From the NCBI GenBank assembly GCA_964247735.1, contig CAXTVS010000010.1, positions 1 to 64,000 on the forward strand: a stretch of DNA of 64,000 bases. The letters are read 5' to 3'. Positions 8,835 through 17,268 of this stretch are shown piece after piece. The translations under genes and the position numbers were made by a program. The stretch is from Lichenicola sp964247735. Lineage in GTDB: Bacteria; Pseudomonadota; Alphaproteobacteria; Acetobacterales; Acetobacteraceae. The notes below the pieces were generated by a model. It was given only the letters and a program-made list of their open reading frames with translations. It had not been told where the DNA came from and did not search any database. The first letter of the stretch is position 1. Each line of letters starts with the position of its first letter.

Positions 8835-8860
8835 CCGCCACGCGCCGCGCTCTTCATAAG
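8831..8860 (+). promoter_or_regulatory. Candidate promoter of ileS-lspA
   Basis: TTGACC at 8831-8836 and CATAAG at 8855-8860 are separated by 18 bases. The -35 box spans the stop codon of the upstream glycosyltransferase gene. Transcription would begin near 8867, about 50 bases before the ileS ATG. Confidence 0.45.
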
Positions 8861-8918
8861 ACCCGCTCCGCACGAGATCCGGCGCCGCCGCACCCGGCCC
8901 CCAGCCAAGAACGGCATC

Positions 8919-11825
8919 ATGACCGACGACTACCGCGACACCGTGTTCCTGCCGCGCACCGGCTTTCCCATGCGCGGCGACCTGCCGACCCGGGAACCGG
9001 CGACCCTGGCGCGCTGGGAGGCGAGCGGGCTCGACGCGGCGCTGCGCGACGCCGCCGCCGGGCGCCCGCCGTTCGTGCTGCACGATGGGCCGCCCTACGC
9101 CAACGGGCACCTCCATATCGGCCACGCCCTGAACAAGATCCTGAAGGACGTGGTCAATCGTGCCCGTCGCATGAGCGGCTACGGCGTGCGCTACGTGCCC
9201 GGCTGGGACTGCCACGGCCTGCCGATCGAGTGGCGGATCGAGGAGGAGTACCGCAAGGCCGGGCGCGACAAGGACCAGGTGCCGGTGCTGCAGTTCCGCG
9301 CCGAGTGCCGCGCCTACGCGCAGAAATGGCTGGACATCCAGGCGGACGAGTTCCGGCGCCTCGGCGTGCAGGGCGACTGGGCCAACCGCTACGCCACCAT
9401 GGACTACGCGTCCGAGGCGGCCATCGTCGGCGAGATCGGCAAGTTCCTGCAGGCCGGCACCCTGTATCGCGGCCTGCGCCCGGTGATGTGGAGCCCGGTC
9501 GAGAAGACCGCGCTGGCCGAGGCCGAGATCGAGTACCACGACCATTCCTCCACTGCGATCTTCGTCGCCTTTCCGGTGGTGCGCGACCCGACCCCGGCGC
9601 AGGCGCTGGACGGGGTGTCGGCGGTGATCTGGACCACCACCCCCTGGACCATCCCGGCCAACCGGGCGATCGCCTACGGGCCGGCGATCACCTATGCGGT
9701 GATCCGCGTCGACGAGACGGACGGCGGCGACGGCGCCGGCCTGCAGCCGGGAGCGACGCTGCTGGTGGCGGAAGCGCTGATCGCCTCCTTCGCCGCCAGT
9801 GCCGGCATCGGTCAGCACCACGTGCTCTACACCCTGCCGGGCGAGGCGCTGGAGGGCGCGGTGTGCGCCCATCCGCTGCGCGGCCTGCCCGCCTACGAGG
9901 GCGGCTACGACCACGACGTGCCGATGCTGGCCGGCGACTTCGTCACCACCGAGGCCGGCACCGGGCTGGTGCACATGGCGCCGGCGCACGGCGAGGACGA
10001 CTTCGCCTTGAGCGTGGCGCACGGCATCCCGGTCGCGGAAACGGTGGAAGGCGACGGGCGCTACGCGGCCTGGGTGCCGGGCTTCGCCGGGCTGCACGTG
10101 TTCAAGGCGGCCGACCCGGTCTGCGCCGCCCTCCTCGCGGCGCTGGACGCGTCGCAGGCGGCAGAGGGCGAGCATGGGGTCGCCGGGCTGATCGCCCGCG
10201 GCGAGATCGTGCACTCGTATCCGCACAGCTGGCGCTCGCGCGCGCCGGTGATCTTCCGCGCCACGCCGCAATGGTTCATCCGCATGGATGCCGGCCCGGA
10301 CGAGGATCCGGACGAGGGCATACGGATCCAGGCGTTGGCAGCGTTGGAGGACGTCAGCTTCGTGCCGCCGCAGGCGCGCCGTCGCCTGACCGCGATGGTC
10401 GCCGACCGCCCGGACTGGTGCATCAGCCGGCAGCGCGCCTGGGGGGTGCCGATCGCGGTGTTCGTCGAGCGACGCACCGGCGAGGTGCTGCGCGACCCGC
10501 GGGTGATGGCGCGGGTGGTGGACGCGTTTCGTGCCGAGGGCGCCGATGCCTGGTACGCCTCGCCGCCAGGGCGCTTCCTGGGTCCCGACCGGGACCCGGA
10601 GCAGTACGAGCAGGTGTTCGACATCGTCGACGTGTGGTTCGAGAGCGGCTCCACCCATGCCTTCGTGCTGGACCGGGACGGCGTGCCGTTCCCGGCCGAC
10701 CTGTATCTCGAAGGCTCCGACCAGCATCGCGGCTGGTTCCAGTCGAGCCTGCTGGAAGCGGTCGGCACGCGGGGCACGGCGCCGTTCCGGGCGCTGGTCA
10801 CCAACGGCTTCGTGCTCGACGAGCAGGGCCGCAAGATGAGCAAGTCGCTCGGCAACGTGGTGGCGCCGCAGACGGTCAGCGACACGCTGGGCGCCGACAT
10901 CCTGCGCCTGTGGGTGATGAACTCCGACACCGACGACGACCTGCGCATCGGCTCGGAGATCCTGAAGCAGCAGGGCGAGCTGTACCGCCGCCTGCGCAAC
11001 ACCCTGCGCTGGCTGCTGGGTGCGCTCGACGGCTTTGGCGAGGCCGAGCGTGTGCCGCCTGCGGAGATGCCGGAACTGGAGCGCTGGGTGCTGCACCGGC
11101 TGTCCGAGTTCGGGCTCGCGGTCGACCGGGCGGTGGAAACGCACCAGTGGGTCGGTCTGTATCCGGCGCTGCACGGGTTCTGCGCCGCCGACCTGTCCGC
11201 GTTCTACTTCGACGTGCGCAAGGACGCGCTGTACTGCGACGCGCCCGACAGCCTGCGCCGTCGCGCCGCCCGCACCGTGCTGGACCACCTGCACCGCTGC
11301 CTCGCCACCTGGCTGGCGCCGGTGCTGGTGTTCACCGCCGAGGAGGCCTGGACCGCGCGGTTCGGCGAGGCGGACAGCGTGCACCTGCAGCCGTTCCCGG
11401 CCCTGCCGCCGGAATGGCACGACCCGGCGCTGGGCGAGCGCTGGGTGCGGCTGCGCGCGGTGCGCCGCCTGGTGACGACCGCGATCGAGGCGGCGCGCCG
11501 CGACGGCGTGGTCGGCTCGTCGCTGCAGGCGTCGGTGCTGCTGCCGCTGTCGGAGGCCGAGGCGGGCGAGTTCGCCGGCATCGACTGGGAGGAGCTGGCG
11601 ATCGTGTCCCGCGTCACGGTGGAGGCCGATCCCGGTTCGCGAACGGTGTTCACGGACCGGGCCGGCGAGACCGGTCCGGCGGTGCATGCCGCCCCGGTGG
11701 TGACGGCGGCGCCGGGCCGGAAATGCCTGCGCTGCTGGCGCGTGCTGGAGGAGGTCGGGCAGGCGCACGCCCATCCGGCGCTGTGCCTGCGCTGCGTCGA
11801 CGTGGTGGAACGGGCCGCCGCATGA
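8919..11825 (+). CDS. ileS: Isoleucyl-tRNA synthetase
   Basis: A 968-residue class Ia synthetase that charges tRNA-Ile and edits mischarged valine. The ATP-site HIGH motif lies in GHLHIGHALNK (about residues 65-75) and KMSKS in GRKMSKSLGN (about 636-645). The editing domain (CP1) carries WTTTPWTIPANRA. The C-terminal zinc-binding module is present as KCLRCWRVLEEVG followed by CLRCVDVV, which marks the bacterial type I enzyme. Its stop overlaps the lspA start, as is common in proteobacteria. Confidence 0.97.
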   Translation: MTDDYRDTVFLPRTGFPMRGDLPTREPATLARWEASGLDAALRDAAAGRPPFVLHDGPPYANGHLHIGHALNKILKDVVNRARRMSGYGVRYVPGWDCHGLPIEWRIEEEYRKAGRDKDQVPVLQFRAECRAYAQKWLDIQADEFRRLGVQGDWANRYATMDYASEAAIVGEIGKFLQAGTLYRGLRPVMWSPVEKTALAEAEIEYHDHSSTAIFVAFPVVRDPTPAQALDGVSAVIWTTTPWTIPANRAIAYGPAITYAVIRVDETDGGDGAGLQPGATLLVAEALIASFAASAGIGQHHVLYTLPGEALEGAVCAHPLRGLPAYEGGYDHDVPMLAGDFVTTEAGTGLVHMAPAHGEDDFALSVAHGIPVAETVEGDGRYAAWVPGFAGLHVFKAADPVCAALLAALDASQAAEGEHGVAGLIARGEIVHSYPHSWRSRAPVIFRATPQWFIRMDAGPDEDPDEGIRIQALAALEDVSFVPPQARRRLTAMVADRPDWCISRQRAWGVPIAVFVERRTGEVLRDPRVMARVVDAFRAEGADAWYASPPGRFLGPDRDPEQYEQVFDIVDVWFESGSTHAFVLDRDGVPFPADLYLEGSDQHRGWFQSSLLEAVGTRGTAPFRALVTNGFVLDEQGRKMSKSLGNVVAPQTVSDTLGADILRLWVMNSDTDDDLRIGSEILKQQGELYRRLRNTLRWLLGALDGFGEAERVPPAEMPELERWVLHRLSEFGLAVDRAVETHQWVGLYPALHGFCAADLSAFYFDVRKDALYCDAPDSLRRRAARTVLDHLHRCLATWLAPVLVFTAEEAWTARFGEADSVHLQPFPALPPEWHDPALGERWVRLRAVRRLVTTAIEAARRDGVVGSSLQASVLLPLSEAEAGEFAGIDWEELAIVSRVTVEADPGSRTVFTDRAGETGPAVHAAPVVTAAPGRKCLRCWRVLEEVGQAHAHPALCLRCVDVVERAAA

Positions 11826-12340
11826 CCGGGATGCGGGCCGGGACGCAAACGCGGCCGGGCCGGTTGCTGCCGCTCGGCCTCGGCCTGGGTCTCGTGGTGC
11901 TGCTGGCCGACCAGCTCAGCAAGTGGTGGATCCTCCAGCGGCTCGACCTGCCCGACCGCCGTTTCGTCACCGTGCTGCCGGTGCTCGACTTCGAGATGGT
12001 GTGGAACCACGCGGTGACGTTCGGGCTGCTGGGCGGGATCGGCGGCGCCGGCCGGTTCGTGTTCAGCGCGGTGGCGGTGGTGGTGGTGGCGCTGCTGCTG
12101 TCCTGGATGCGCCGCACGACGAAGCCGTGGGTGGCGGCAGCACTCGGCGCCATCGCCGGCGGGGCGATCGGCAACGTCCTCGACCGGCTGCGCTTCGGCG
12201 CGGTGGTCGACTTCATCCACGCCCATCTCGGGCGGCTGTCGTGGGACTACATCTTCAACGTCGGCGACGCCGCGATCGTGTGCGGGGTGATCGTGCTGCT
12301 GGGCGACAGCCTGCTGGACCGCCGCGCGCCGCGCGCCTGA
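11822..12340 (+). CDS. lspA: Lipoprotein signal peptidase (signal peptidase II)
   Basis: A 172-residue inner-membrane aspartyl protease that cleaves prolipoprotein signal peptides after diacylglycerol transfer. Four membrane helices are visible. The catalytic aspartates are in GNVLDRLRFGAVVDFIH and YIFNVGDAAI. The start overlaps the ileS stop (ATGA). Its substrates in this window would include the lipobox proteins at 14827-15372, 23693-24280, 32169-32726 and 45813-46025. Confidence 0.95.
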   Translation: MTGMRAGTQTRPGRLLPLGLGLGLVVLLADQLSKWWILQRLDLPDRRFVTVLPVLDFEMVWNHAVTFGLLGGIGGAGRFVFSAVAVVVVALLLSWMRRTTKPWVAAALGAIAGGAIGNVLDRLRFGAVVDFIHAHLGRLSWDYIFNVGDAAIVCGVIVLLGDSLLDRRAPRA

Positions 12341-12343
12341 TCC

Positions 12344-13726
12344 TCAGGCAGGAGACAACTGGAACGTCTGGCGTTTCCAGTAGGTGAGCGAGCGCCACAT
12401 CCATTCCAGCGGCCCGAAGGCGAAGGCACGCAGCCAGAATGAGCTGGCGATCAGGTTGAGCGCCCAGATCGCTGCGACGACGTAGAGGTACTGGTAGTAT
12501 TCCAGCTTGCCGTAGAGCTTCCACGGTCCCCAGGCGAACACGAACTGGCAGATCAGGCTGGTCAGGATGTAGTTGCTGAACGCGGTTCGTCCCACCGCAC
12601 CCAGCCGGTCCAGCACCGGCCGCAACCGCCCCACCCGGATCAGCAGCAGGAGGACGGACGCGTTGGCCAGCGTCGCCGGTATCGTTTCGGTGAAGTAGGG
12701 AAGGTCCATCCACTCGAGCACCGCGGCCGTGGTGAAGCCGAGCCGGCTCGCGTGCCAGATCCCGGCGAGAACGATGGGCATCGAGATGGCGTAGCCGGCG
12801 ATCGCGGTGATCAGGTAGGTCCGCGTCGACCGGCGGCCCGACAGGAAGCCGAGCTTGTACAGCCCCATTCCCGCCATCATCGCGCCCAGGACCTCCGTGA
12901 AGAAGCCCGACGTGAAGACGGACGCGTAGAGGGCGAGGTAGCCGGCGGTTCTGCCGGGGATGCTCGCCAGGTAGCCCTGGCGCCCTTCCTGGACGGCCTG
13001 CGCCGTTGCGGCCGGCTCCATCCTTTGCCGTTCCGACGCCGCCGCAAGCACGGCCCGCTGCTGGCTGGTCGGCACCTGCCCTGCCTGTTCCACGCGCCTG
13101 GCCGCCAGAAGCTGGTTGCCGTCCTGCACCACGGCCGCTGCATGCTCGAAGTTGGCGAGGCCCAGCGTGCCGCCGACGAGCCAGATCGCCATGCCGAAGC
13201 CGACCAGCCTGCGCGGTGCCACGTGACGCAGCGGGAACAGGAACAGCAATCCGATCATGCCGTAGCCGAACAGGATGTCGCCGGCCCAGATCAGGGTGCC
13301 GTGGATCAGCCCGAACAGCACCAGCCACATGTTGCGTCGGAGAAAGATGTCGGCAGCGCGTGCAGGCCGCCCGCGTCGTTCGATGCGCTCGGTCAGCAGC
13401 ACCGTGCCGGCGCCGAACAGCATCGCGAACATCCCGCGCATCTTGCCTTCGACGAACAGCCATTTGAGCGTCAGGATCGCCAGGTCGAGATGAGCGTGCC
13501 AGCCCGTGAACGCGGCCCTGGCAAGGCCCATCGGCACGTCATGCAGGCTTTCCGGCCCGGCGAAGTTCTCCACGTTGACGGCGAGGATGCCGAGCAGCGC
13601 GAAGCCGCGCAGCACGTCGAGGGCGACCAGGCGTTCGCCCCGGGTCACCGGCCCCTCGACCGGCCCGGCAAGTTCCTCGCCAGGACCGAAATCTGTGCCG
13701 ATCGAAACGGGGTTCGGACCTGCCAT
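12344..13726 (-). CDS. DUF418 family polytopic membrane protein
   Basis: A roughly 460-residue inner-membrane protein of the DUF418/YeiB family. Around 9-10 hydrophobic helices are visible, with the family's opening LVALDVLRGFALLGILAVN and the C-terminal block RTAFSNYILTSLICQFVF...WGPWKLYG typical of DUF418. Function is unproved; family members resemble acyltransferase-3 proteins and may handle small envelope metabolites. I chose ATG 13726 (MAGPNPVS) because an AGAGGA ribosome-binding site lies just upstream; an ATG 16 codons earlier (13774) has none. It converges with lspA with only three bases between stops and no terminator. Confidence 0.75.
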   Translation of the reverse strand: MAGPNPVSIGTDFGPGEELAGPVEGPVTRGERLVALDVLRGFALLGILAVNVENFAGPESLHDVPMGLARAAFTGWHAHLDLAILTLKWLFVEGKMRGMFAMLFGAGTVLLTERIERRGRPARAADIFLRRNMWLVLFGLIHGTLIWAGDILFGYGMIGLLFLFPLRHVAPRRLVGFGMAIWLVGGTLGLANFEHAAAVVQDGNQLLAARRVEQAGQVPTSQQRAVLAAASERQRMEPAATAQAVQEGRQGYLASIPGRTAGYLALYASVFTSGFFTEVLGAMMAGMGLYKLGFLSGRRSTRTYLITAIAGYAISMPIVLAGIWHASRLGFTTAAVLEWMDLPYFTETIPATLANASVLLLLIRVGRLRPVLDRLGAVGRTAFSNYILTSLICQFVFAWGPWKLYGKLEYYQYLYVVAAIWALNLIASSFWLRAFAFGPLEWMWRSLTYWKRQTFQLSPA

Positions 13727-13942
13727 GCCTGTGTCCTCTGGTGCCGGATCGAAATCTGGTGCCACATCGGGCACCGGGTGTCATCCTCAGGGGGGCCGCG
13801 TCTTCCGGACGGAGCTTCCTGTCGGGGACCCGTGCGTGATCGTCGGATCCGCGACACGGCAAACGATTCAGCCGGCCGGTCGAACGACCGCGGCGTCCCG
13901 CGGTTGAAGCAGTTCCCGCACGATGCAGCCGCAGGAGCGCCC

Positions 13943-14761
13943 ATGGCCCACGTCCCCACCCTCAGCCTGAACCAGGGCGGCGCGATCCCGCAGATCGGCT
14001 ATGGCGTGTTCAAGGTCGACCCGGCGGAAGCCGAGCGGGCGGTCGGGCTGGCGATCCGGGCCGGCTACCGCTCGATCGACACCGCGCGGATCTACAGGAA
14101 CGAGGAAGGGGTGGGGGCCGCCATCGCCCGGGCGGACGTCGACCGCGACTCCCTGTTCGTCACCACCAAGCTGTGGAACGACGACCAGGGCTACGACGAG
14201 GCGCTGCGGGCGTTCGACGCGAGCCTCGGGCGCCTCGGGCTCGACAGCGTCGACCTCTACCTGATCCACTGGCCGAAGCCGTCGCAGGACAGGTACGTCG
14301 ACAGCTGGCGGGCGCTGGAGCGCCTGCAGCAGGAAGGGCGTGCCAAGGCGATCGGGGTGTCGAACTTCACGGTCGCGCACCTCCAGCGGCTGCTGGACGA
14401 GACCGGGATCGTGCCGGCGGTGAACCAGATCGAGCTGCATCCGGCCCTGCCGCAGGACGAACTGCACGCGTTCCACCAGGCAAACAACATCGTCACCGAG
14501 GCCTGGAGCCCGCTGGCACAGGGCGACCTCGACGCGCCGGTGATCACGGCGCTGGCGGAGAAGCACGGCCGCACCCCGGCCCAGGTGGTGCTGCGCTGGC
14601 ACATGCAGCGCGGCATCGTGGCGATCCCGAAATCGGTGACGCCGTCGCGGATCGCGGAGAACATCGCCGTGTTCGACTTCGCGCTGGACGACGAGGACAT
14701 GGCGCGGATGCGCACGCTCGACACCGGGACGCGGATCGGGCCGGATCCCGAGCGGTTCTGA
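13943..14761 (+). CDS. Aldo/keto reductase
   Basis: A 272-residue NADPH-dependent AKR of the DkgA/DkgB (2,5-diketo-D-gluconate reductase) type. The catalytic tetrad is visible: Asp and Tyr in RSIDTARIYRNE, Lys in VTTKLWN, and His in YLIHWPKP. The cofactor-binding C-terminus has AIPKSVTPSRIAENIAVFDF. Exact substrate cannot be read from sequence; small aldehydes and ketones are typical. ATG 13943 has a GGAG ribosome-binding site. It sits with DUF418 between lspA and the DUF3035 lipoprotein gene, which are neighbours in related genomes. Confidence 0.88.
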   Translation: MAHVPTLSLNQGGAIPQIGYGVFKVDPAEAERAVGLAIRAGYRSIDTARIYRNEEGVGAAIARADVDRDSLFVTTKLWNDDQGYDEALRAFDASLGRLGLDSVDLYLIHWPKPSQDRYVDSWRALERLQQEGRAKAIGVSNFTVAHLQRLLDETGIVPAVNQIELHPALPQDELHAFHQANNIVTEAWSPLAQGDLDAPVITALAEKHGRTPAQVVLRWHMQRGIVAIPKSVTPSRIAENIAVFDFALDDEDMARMRTLDTGTRIGPDPERF

Positions 14762-14826
14762 ACCGGTTCGTTCCGACCCCGCCGGGATGCTTGCCGCGGA
14801 CCGGGTTCGGGCTTATGAGGCGGTTC

Positions 14827-15372
14827 ATGTCCGCCTCCCGGTTCCGTCCCGTTCTTCCGGCCGCCCTGCTGGCCGGCCTCCTGCTGTCCGCCTGCAGCGG
14901 CGAGGAGATCGAGCGCGATTTCGGCCTGACCCGCACCGCGCCGGACGAGTTCACGGTGACCACCCGCGCGCCGCTGTCCATGCCGCCCGACGCCGCCAGC
15001 CTGGCCACCCCGACGCCGGGTGCCGACCGGCCGCAGGAGCAGAGCACGCAGACCCAGGCGCTGGAAACGCTGGCGCCGAACGTGGCGCTGCAGGGTGCCG
15101 GCGGCAGCACCAGCGCCGGGCAGCAGGCGCTGGTCGCCGATGCCGGACAGGCGGCGGCGCAGGCGCCGACCGGCGGCGCGCTCGACCATCCGAGCCAGGG
15201 CTTCGTCAACGAGCTGATGTTCTGGCAGGGCGGCAAGGCCGGCGAGGTGGTCGACGCGGAGGCCGAGCGCAAGCGCCTGCAGGAGAACGCGGCACTCGGC
15301 CGCAGCCCGACCGTCGGCGCCACGCCGACGATCAAGGTAAGCAAGCCGGGCTTCTTCGACTCGCTGTTCTGA
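14827..15372 (+). CDS. DUF3035-type lipoprotein
   Basis: A roughly 181-residue predicted lipoprotein. It has a basic start, a hydrophobic helix (LPAALLAGLLLSAC) and a lipobox ending LLSAC, so lipidated cysteine is expected. The body has the family block APDEFTVTTRAPLSMPPD and ends KPGFFDSLF. Role unknown; in alphaproteobacteria this family lies next to lspA and outer-membrane or protease genes. ATG 14827 is preceded by GAGG; an ATG four codons earlier (14815) is an alternative start. Confidence 0.75.
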   Translation: MSASRFRPVLPAALLAGLLLSACSGEEIERDFGLTRTAPDEFTVTTRAPLSMPPDAASLATPTPGADRPQEQSTQTQALETLAPNVALQGAGGSTSAGQQALVADAGQAAAQAPTGGALDHPSQGFVNELMFWQGGKAGEVVDAEAERKRLQENAALGRSPTVGATPTIKVSKPGFFDSLF

Positions 15373-15398
15373 TCCCCCGGATCGGCTGAACCCGGTCC

Positions 15399-15414
15399 GC
15401 CTCCGAGCGGAGGC
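15399..15414 (+). promoter_or_regulatory. Hairpin enclosing the mutL ribosome-binding site
   Basis: GCCTCC (15399-15404), loop GAGC, GGAGGC (15409-15414) form a perfect six-base-pair stem. Its 3' arm is the mutL Shine-Dalgarno, four bases before the ATG at 15418, so translation start could be limited by this fold. It could instead be a remnant terminator of the upstream gene, but it has no T-run. Confidence 0.45.
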
Positions 15415-15417
15415 ATC

Positions 15418-17256
15418 ATGCCGGCCTTGTCCAGCCTGCCGTCGCTGCCAAGTCTGCCCGTCATCCGGCGGCTGTCCGAGCGGGTGATCAACCGGATCGC
15501 TGCCGGCGAGGTGATCGAGCGCCCGGCCGCCGCGGTCAAGGAGCTGGTCGAGAACGCCCTTGACGCCGGCGCGCGCCGGATCGCGGTGTCGCTGCGGGAC
15601 GGCGGCATCACCCGGATCGAGGTGGTCGACGACGGCACCGGCATGACTGCGGACGCCCTGGCTCTCGCGGTCGAGCGGCACTGCACCTCCAAGCTGCTCG
15701 ACGAGACCCTGGTGCGGGTGGACACGCTCGGCTTCCGCGGCGAGGCGCTGCCCAGCATCGGCGCCGCCGCCCGGTTGTGCCTGACCTCGCGGCCGAACGG
15801 TGTTGCGTCCGGAGAAGCGTGGCGCCTGCGCGTCGAGGGCGGGCGGTTGCATCCGGCCGAGCCCTGTGCCGGTCCGCCCGGCACCCAGGTCCTGGTGGAG
15901 GACCTGTTCTTCGCCACCCCGGCGCGTCGCAAGTTCCTCAAGAGTCCGCGCGTCGAGGCGGCCCATGCCGAGATCGCGGTGCGTCGCCTGGCGCTGGCGG
16001 CGCCGCAGGTGGCGTTCCGGCTCGAGGTCGACGGCCGGGTGCTGCTGGACCTGCCGGGGCAGGCGCGCGCGGCGCGTGTGCTTGCGCTGCTGTCCGACGA
16101 GGGGGGCGACAGCGTGCCGCAGGGGCTGCTCGCGGTGGAGGGCGAGCGGGACGGGATGCGGCTGTCCGGCCACGCCTGCGGCCCGGCGGTGCATCGCGCC
16201 ACCGTCAACGGCCAGTTCCTGGTGGTGAACAACCGCCCGGTGGCCGATCCGGTGCTGCGCGCGGCGGTGCGGGTGGCCTATCGTGCGGTGATGGAGCAGG
16301 GGCGGCACGCTGTGGTGGCCCTGTTCCTCGACATCCCGCCGGACCGGCTCGACGTCAACGTGCATCCGGCCAAGACGGAGCTGCGCTTTGCCGACGCTGC
16401 CGCGGTGCGCGCTCTGGTGATCGGCAGCCTCGGACGCGCCCTGGGCACCGGGGCCGGTCCCGCCGGCGTCGGCGCGGGGCTGCCGACGCCACGGCGGCCC
16501 GGGCCCGCGATCTGGTATCCTCCGGAGCAGGCCGCGCCGGCACCGGCGACCGGCGGCGGGTTCGCCGAGGCGCGGCTGGCGTTCGGGACCGCGCCGGCGG
16601 CGCGGGTGCTGCCTGCTGCGTGGCCGGAGGCGGTGCCGGCGGCGGAACCGGTAGACAGCCATCCGCTCGGGGCGCCGGTGGCGCAGGTGCTCGACACCTA
16701 TGTCATTGCGGTGGCGGCCGATGGCGGCCTGGTGCTGGTGGACCAGCATGCCGCCCACGAGCGGCTGACGCACGAGGCCCTGCGGGAGCAGTACCTCGAC
16801 GGCACGATCCGGTCGCAGCGCCTGCTGCTGCCGGAGGTGGTCGACCTGCCGCCCCGCGACGGCGCACGCCTGCTGGAGCATGCCGGGTCGCTGGCCGCCT
16901 TCGGGATCGAGATCGAGCCGTTCGGCGGCGGGTCCGTGCTGCTGCGCGCCCTGCCGGCCCTGCTCGGCAATCCCGATCCGGTTGCCCTGCTGCGCGACCT
17001 GGCGGAAGAGCTGGGCGCCGACGAGCTCCTGACGCCGGAGCAGGCCGGCAGCCTGGCCGGCCGGCTCGACGCGGTGATCGCGCGCATGGCCTGCCATGGC
17101 AGCATACGCGCCGGCCGCCGCCTCCTGCCGGAGGAGATGCACCGGCTGCTCCGGCAGATGGAGGCGACGCCGCGCGCCGCCACCTGCAGCCATGGCCGGC
17201 CGACCTTTCTCAAGCTGAGCCGGGCCGAGATCGAGCGGATGTTCGGCCGGCGCTAG
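15418..17256 (+). CDS. mutL: DNA mismatch repair protein MutL
   Basis: A 612-residue GHKL-ATPase that couples MutS mismatch recognition to strand incision. N-terminal ATPase motifs are ELVENALDAGA (about 41-51), DDGTGM near 72 and GFRGEALPSIG near 105-115. The C-terminal domain holds the metal-binding endonuclease motif DQHAAHERLTHE (near 441) plus ACHGSIRAG and CSHGRPT, so this is an incision-competent MutL as expected where MutH is absent. Residues about 340-410 are a Pro/Ala-rich linker. An extra run of SLPSLPSLP precedes the conserved VIRRLSERVINRIAAGEVI. The gene converges with the exported repeat protein, 12 bases away. Confidence 0.96.
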   Translation: MPALSSLPSLPSLPVIRRLSERVINRIAAGEVIERPAAAVKELVENALDAGARRIAVSLRDGGITRIEVVDDGTGMTADALALAVERHCTSKLLDETLVRVDTLGFRGEALPSIGAAARLCLTSRPNGVASGEAWRLRVEGGRLHPAEPCAGPPGTQVLVEDLFFATPARRKFLKSPRVEAAHAEIAVRRLALAAPQVAFRLEVDGRVLLDLPGQARAARVLALLSDEGGDSVPQGLLAVEGERDGMRLSGHACGPAVHRATVNGQFLVVNNRPVADPVLRAAVRVAYRAVMEQGRHAVVALFLDIPPDRLDVNVHPAKTELRFADAAAVRALVIGSLGRALGTGAGPAGVGAGLPTPRRPGPAIWYPPEQAAPAPATGGGFAEARLAFGTAPAARVLPAAWPEAVPAAEPVDSHPLGAPVAQVLDTYVIAVAADGGLVLVDQHAAHERLTHEALREQYLDGTIRSQRLLLPEVVDLPPRDGARLLEHAGSLAAFGIEIEPFGGGSVLLRALPALLGNPDPVALLRDLAEELGADELLTPEQAGSLAGRLDAVIARMACHGSIRAGRRLLPEEMHRLLRQMEATPRAATCSHGRPTFLKLSRAEIERMFGRR

Positions 17257-17268
17257 CCCGTCCAACGA

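Noticed and set aside
4165..11774. Very long minus-strand open frames opposite mtnC through ileS
   Set aside because: They are antisense to well-supported genes, rich in Arg/Gly/His/Gln with no recognisable domain, and are explained by high G+C codon third positions.
12752..13942. Long plus-strand frame leading into the aldo/keto reductase
   Set aside because: It is antisense to DUF418. The protein begins only at ATG 13943, where a ribosome-binding site and the family N-terminus appear.
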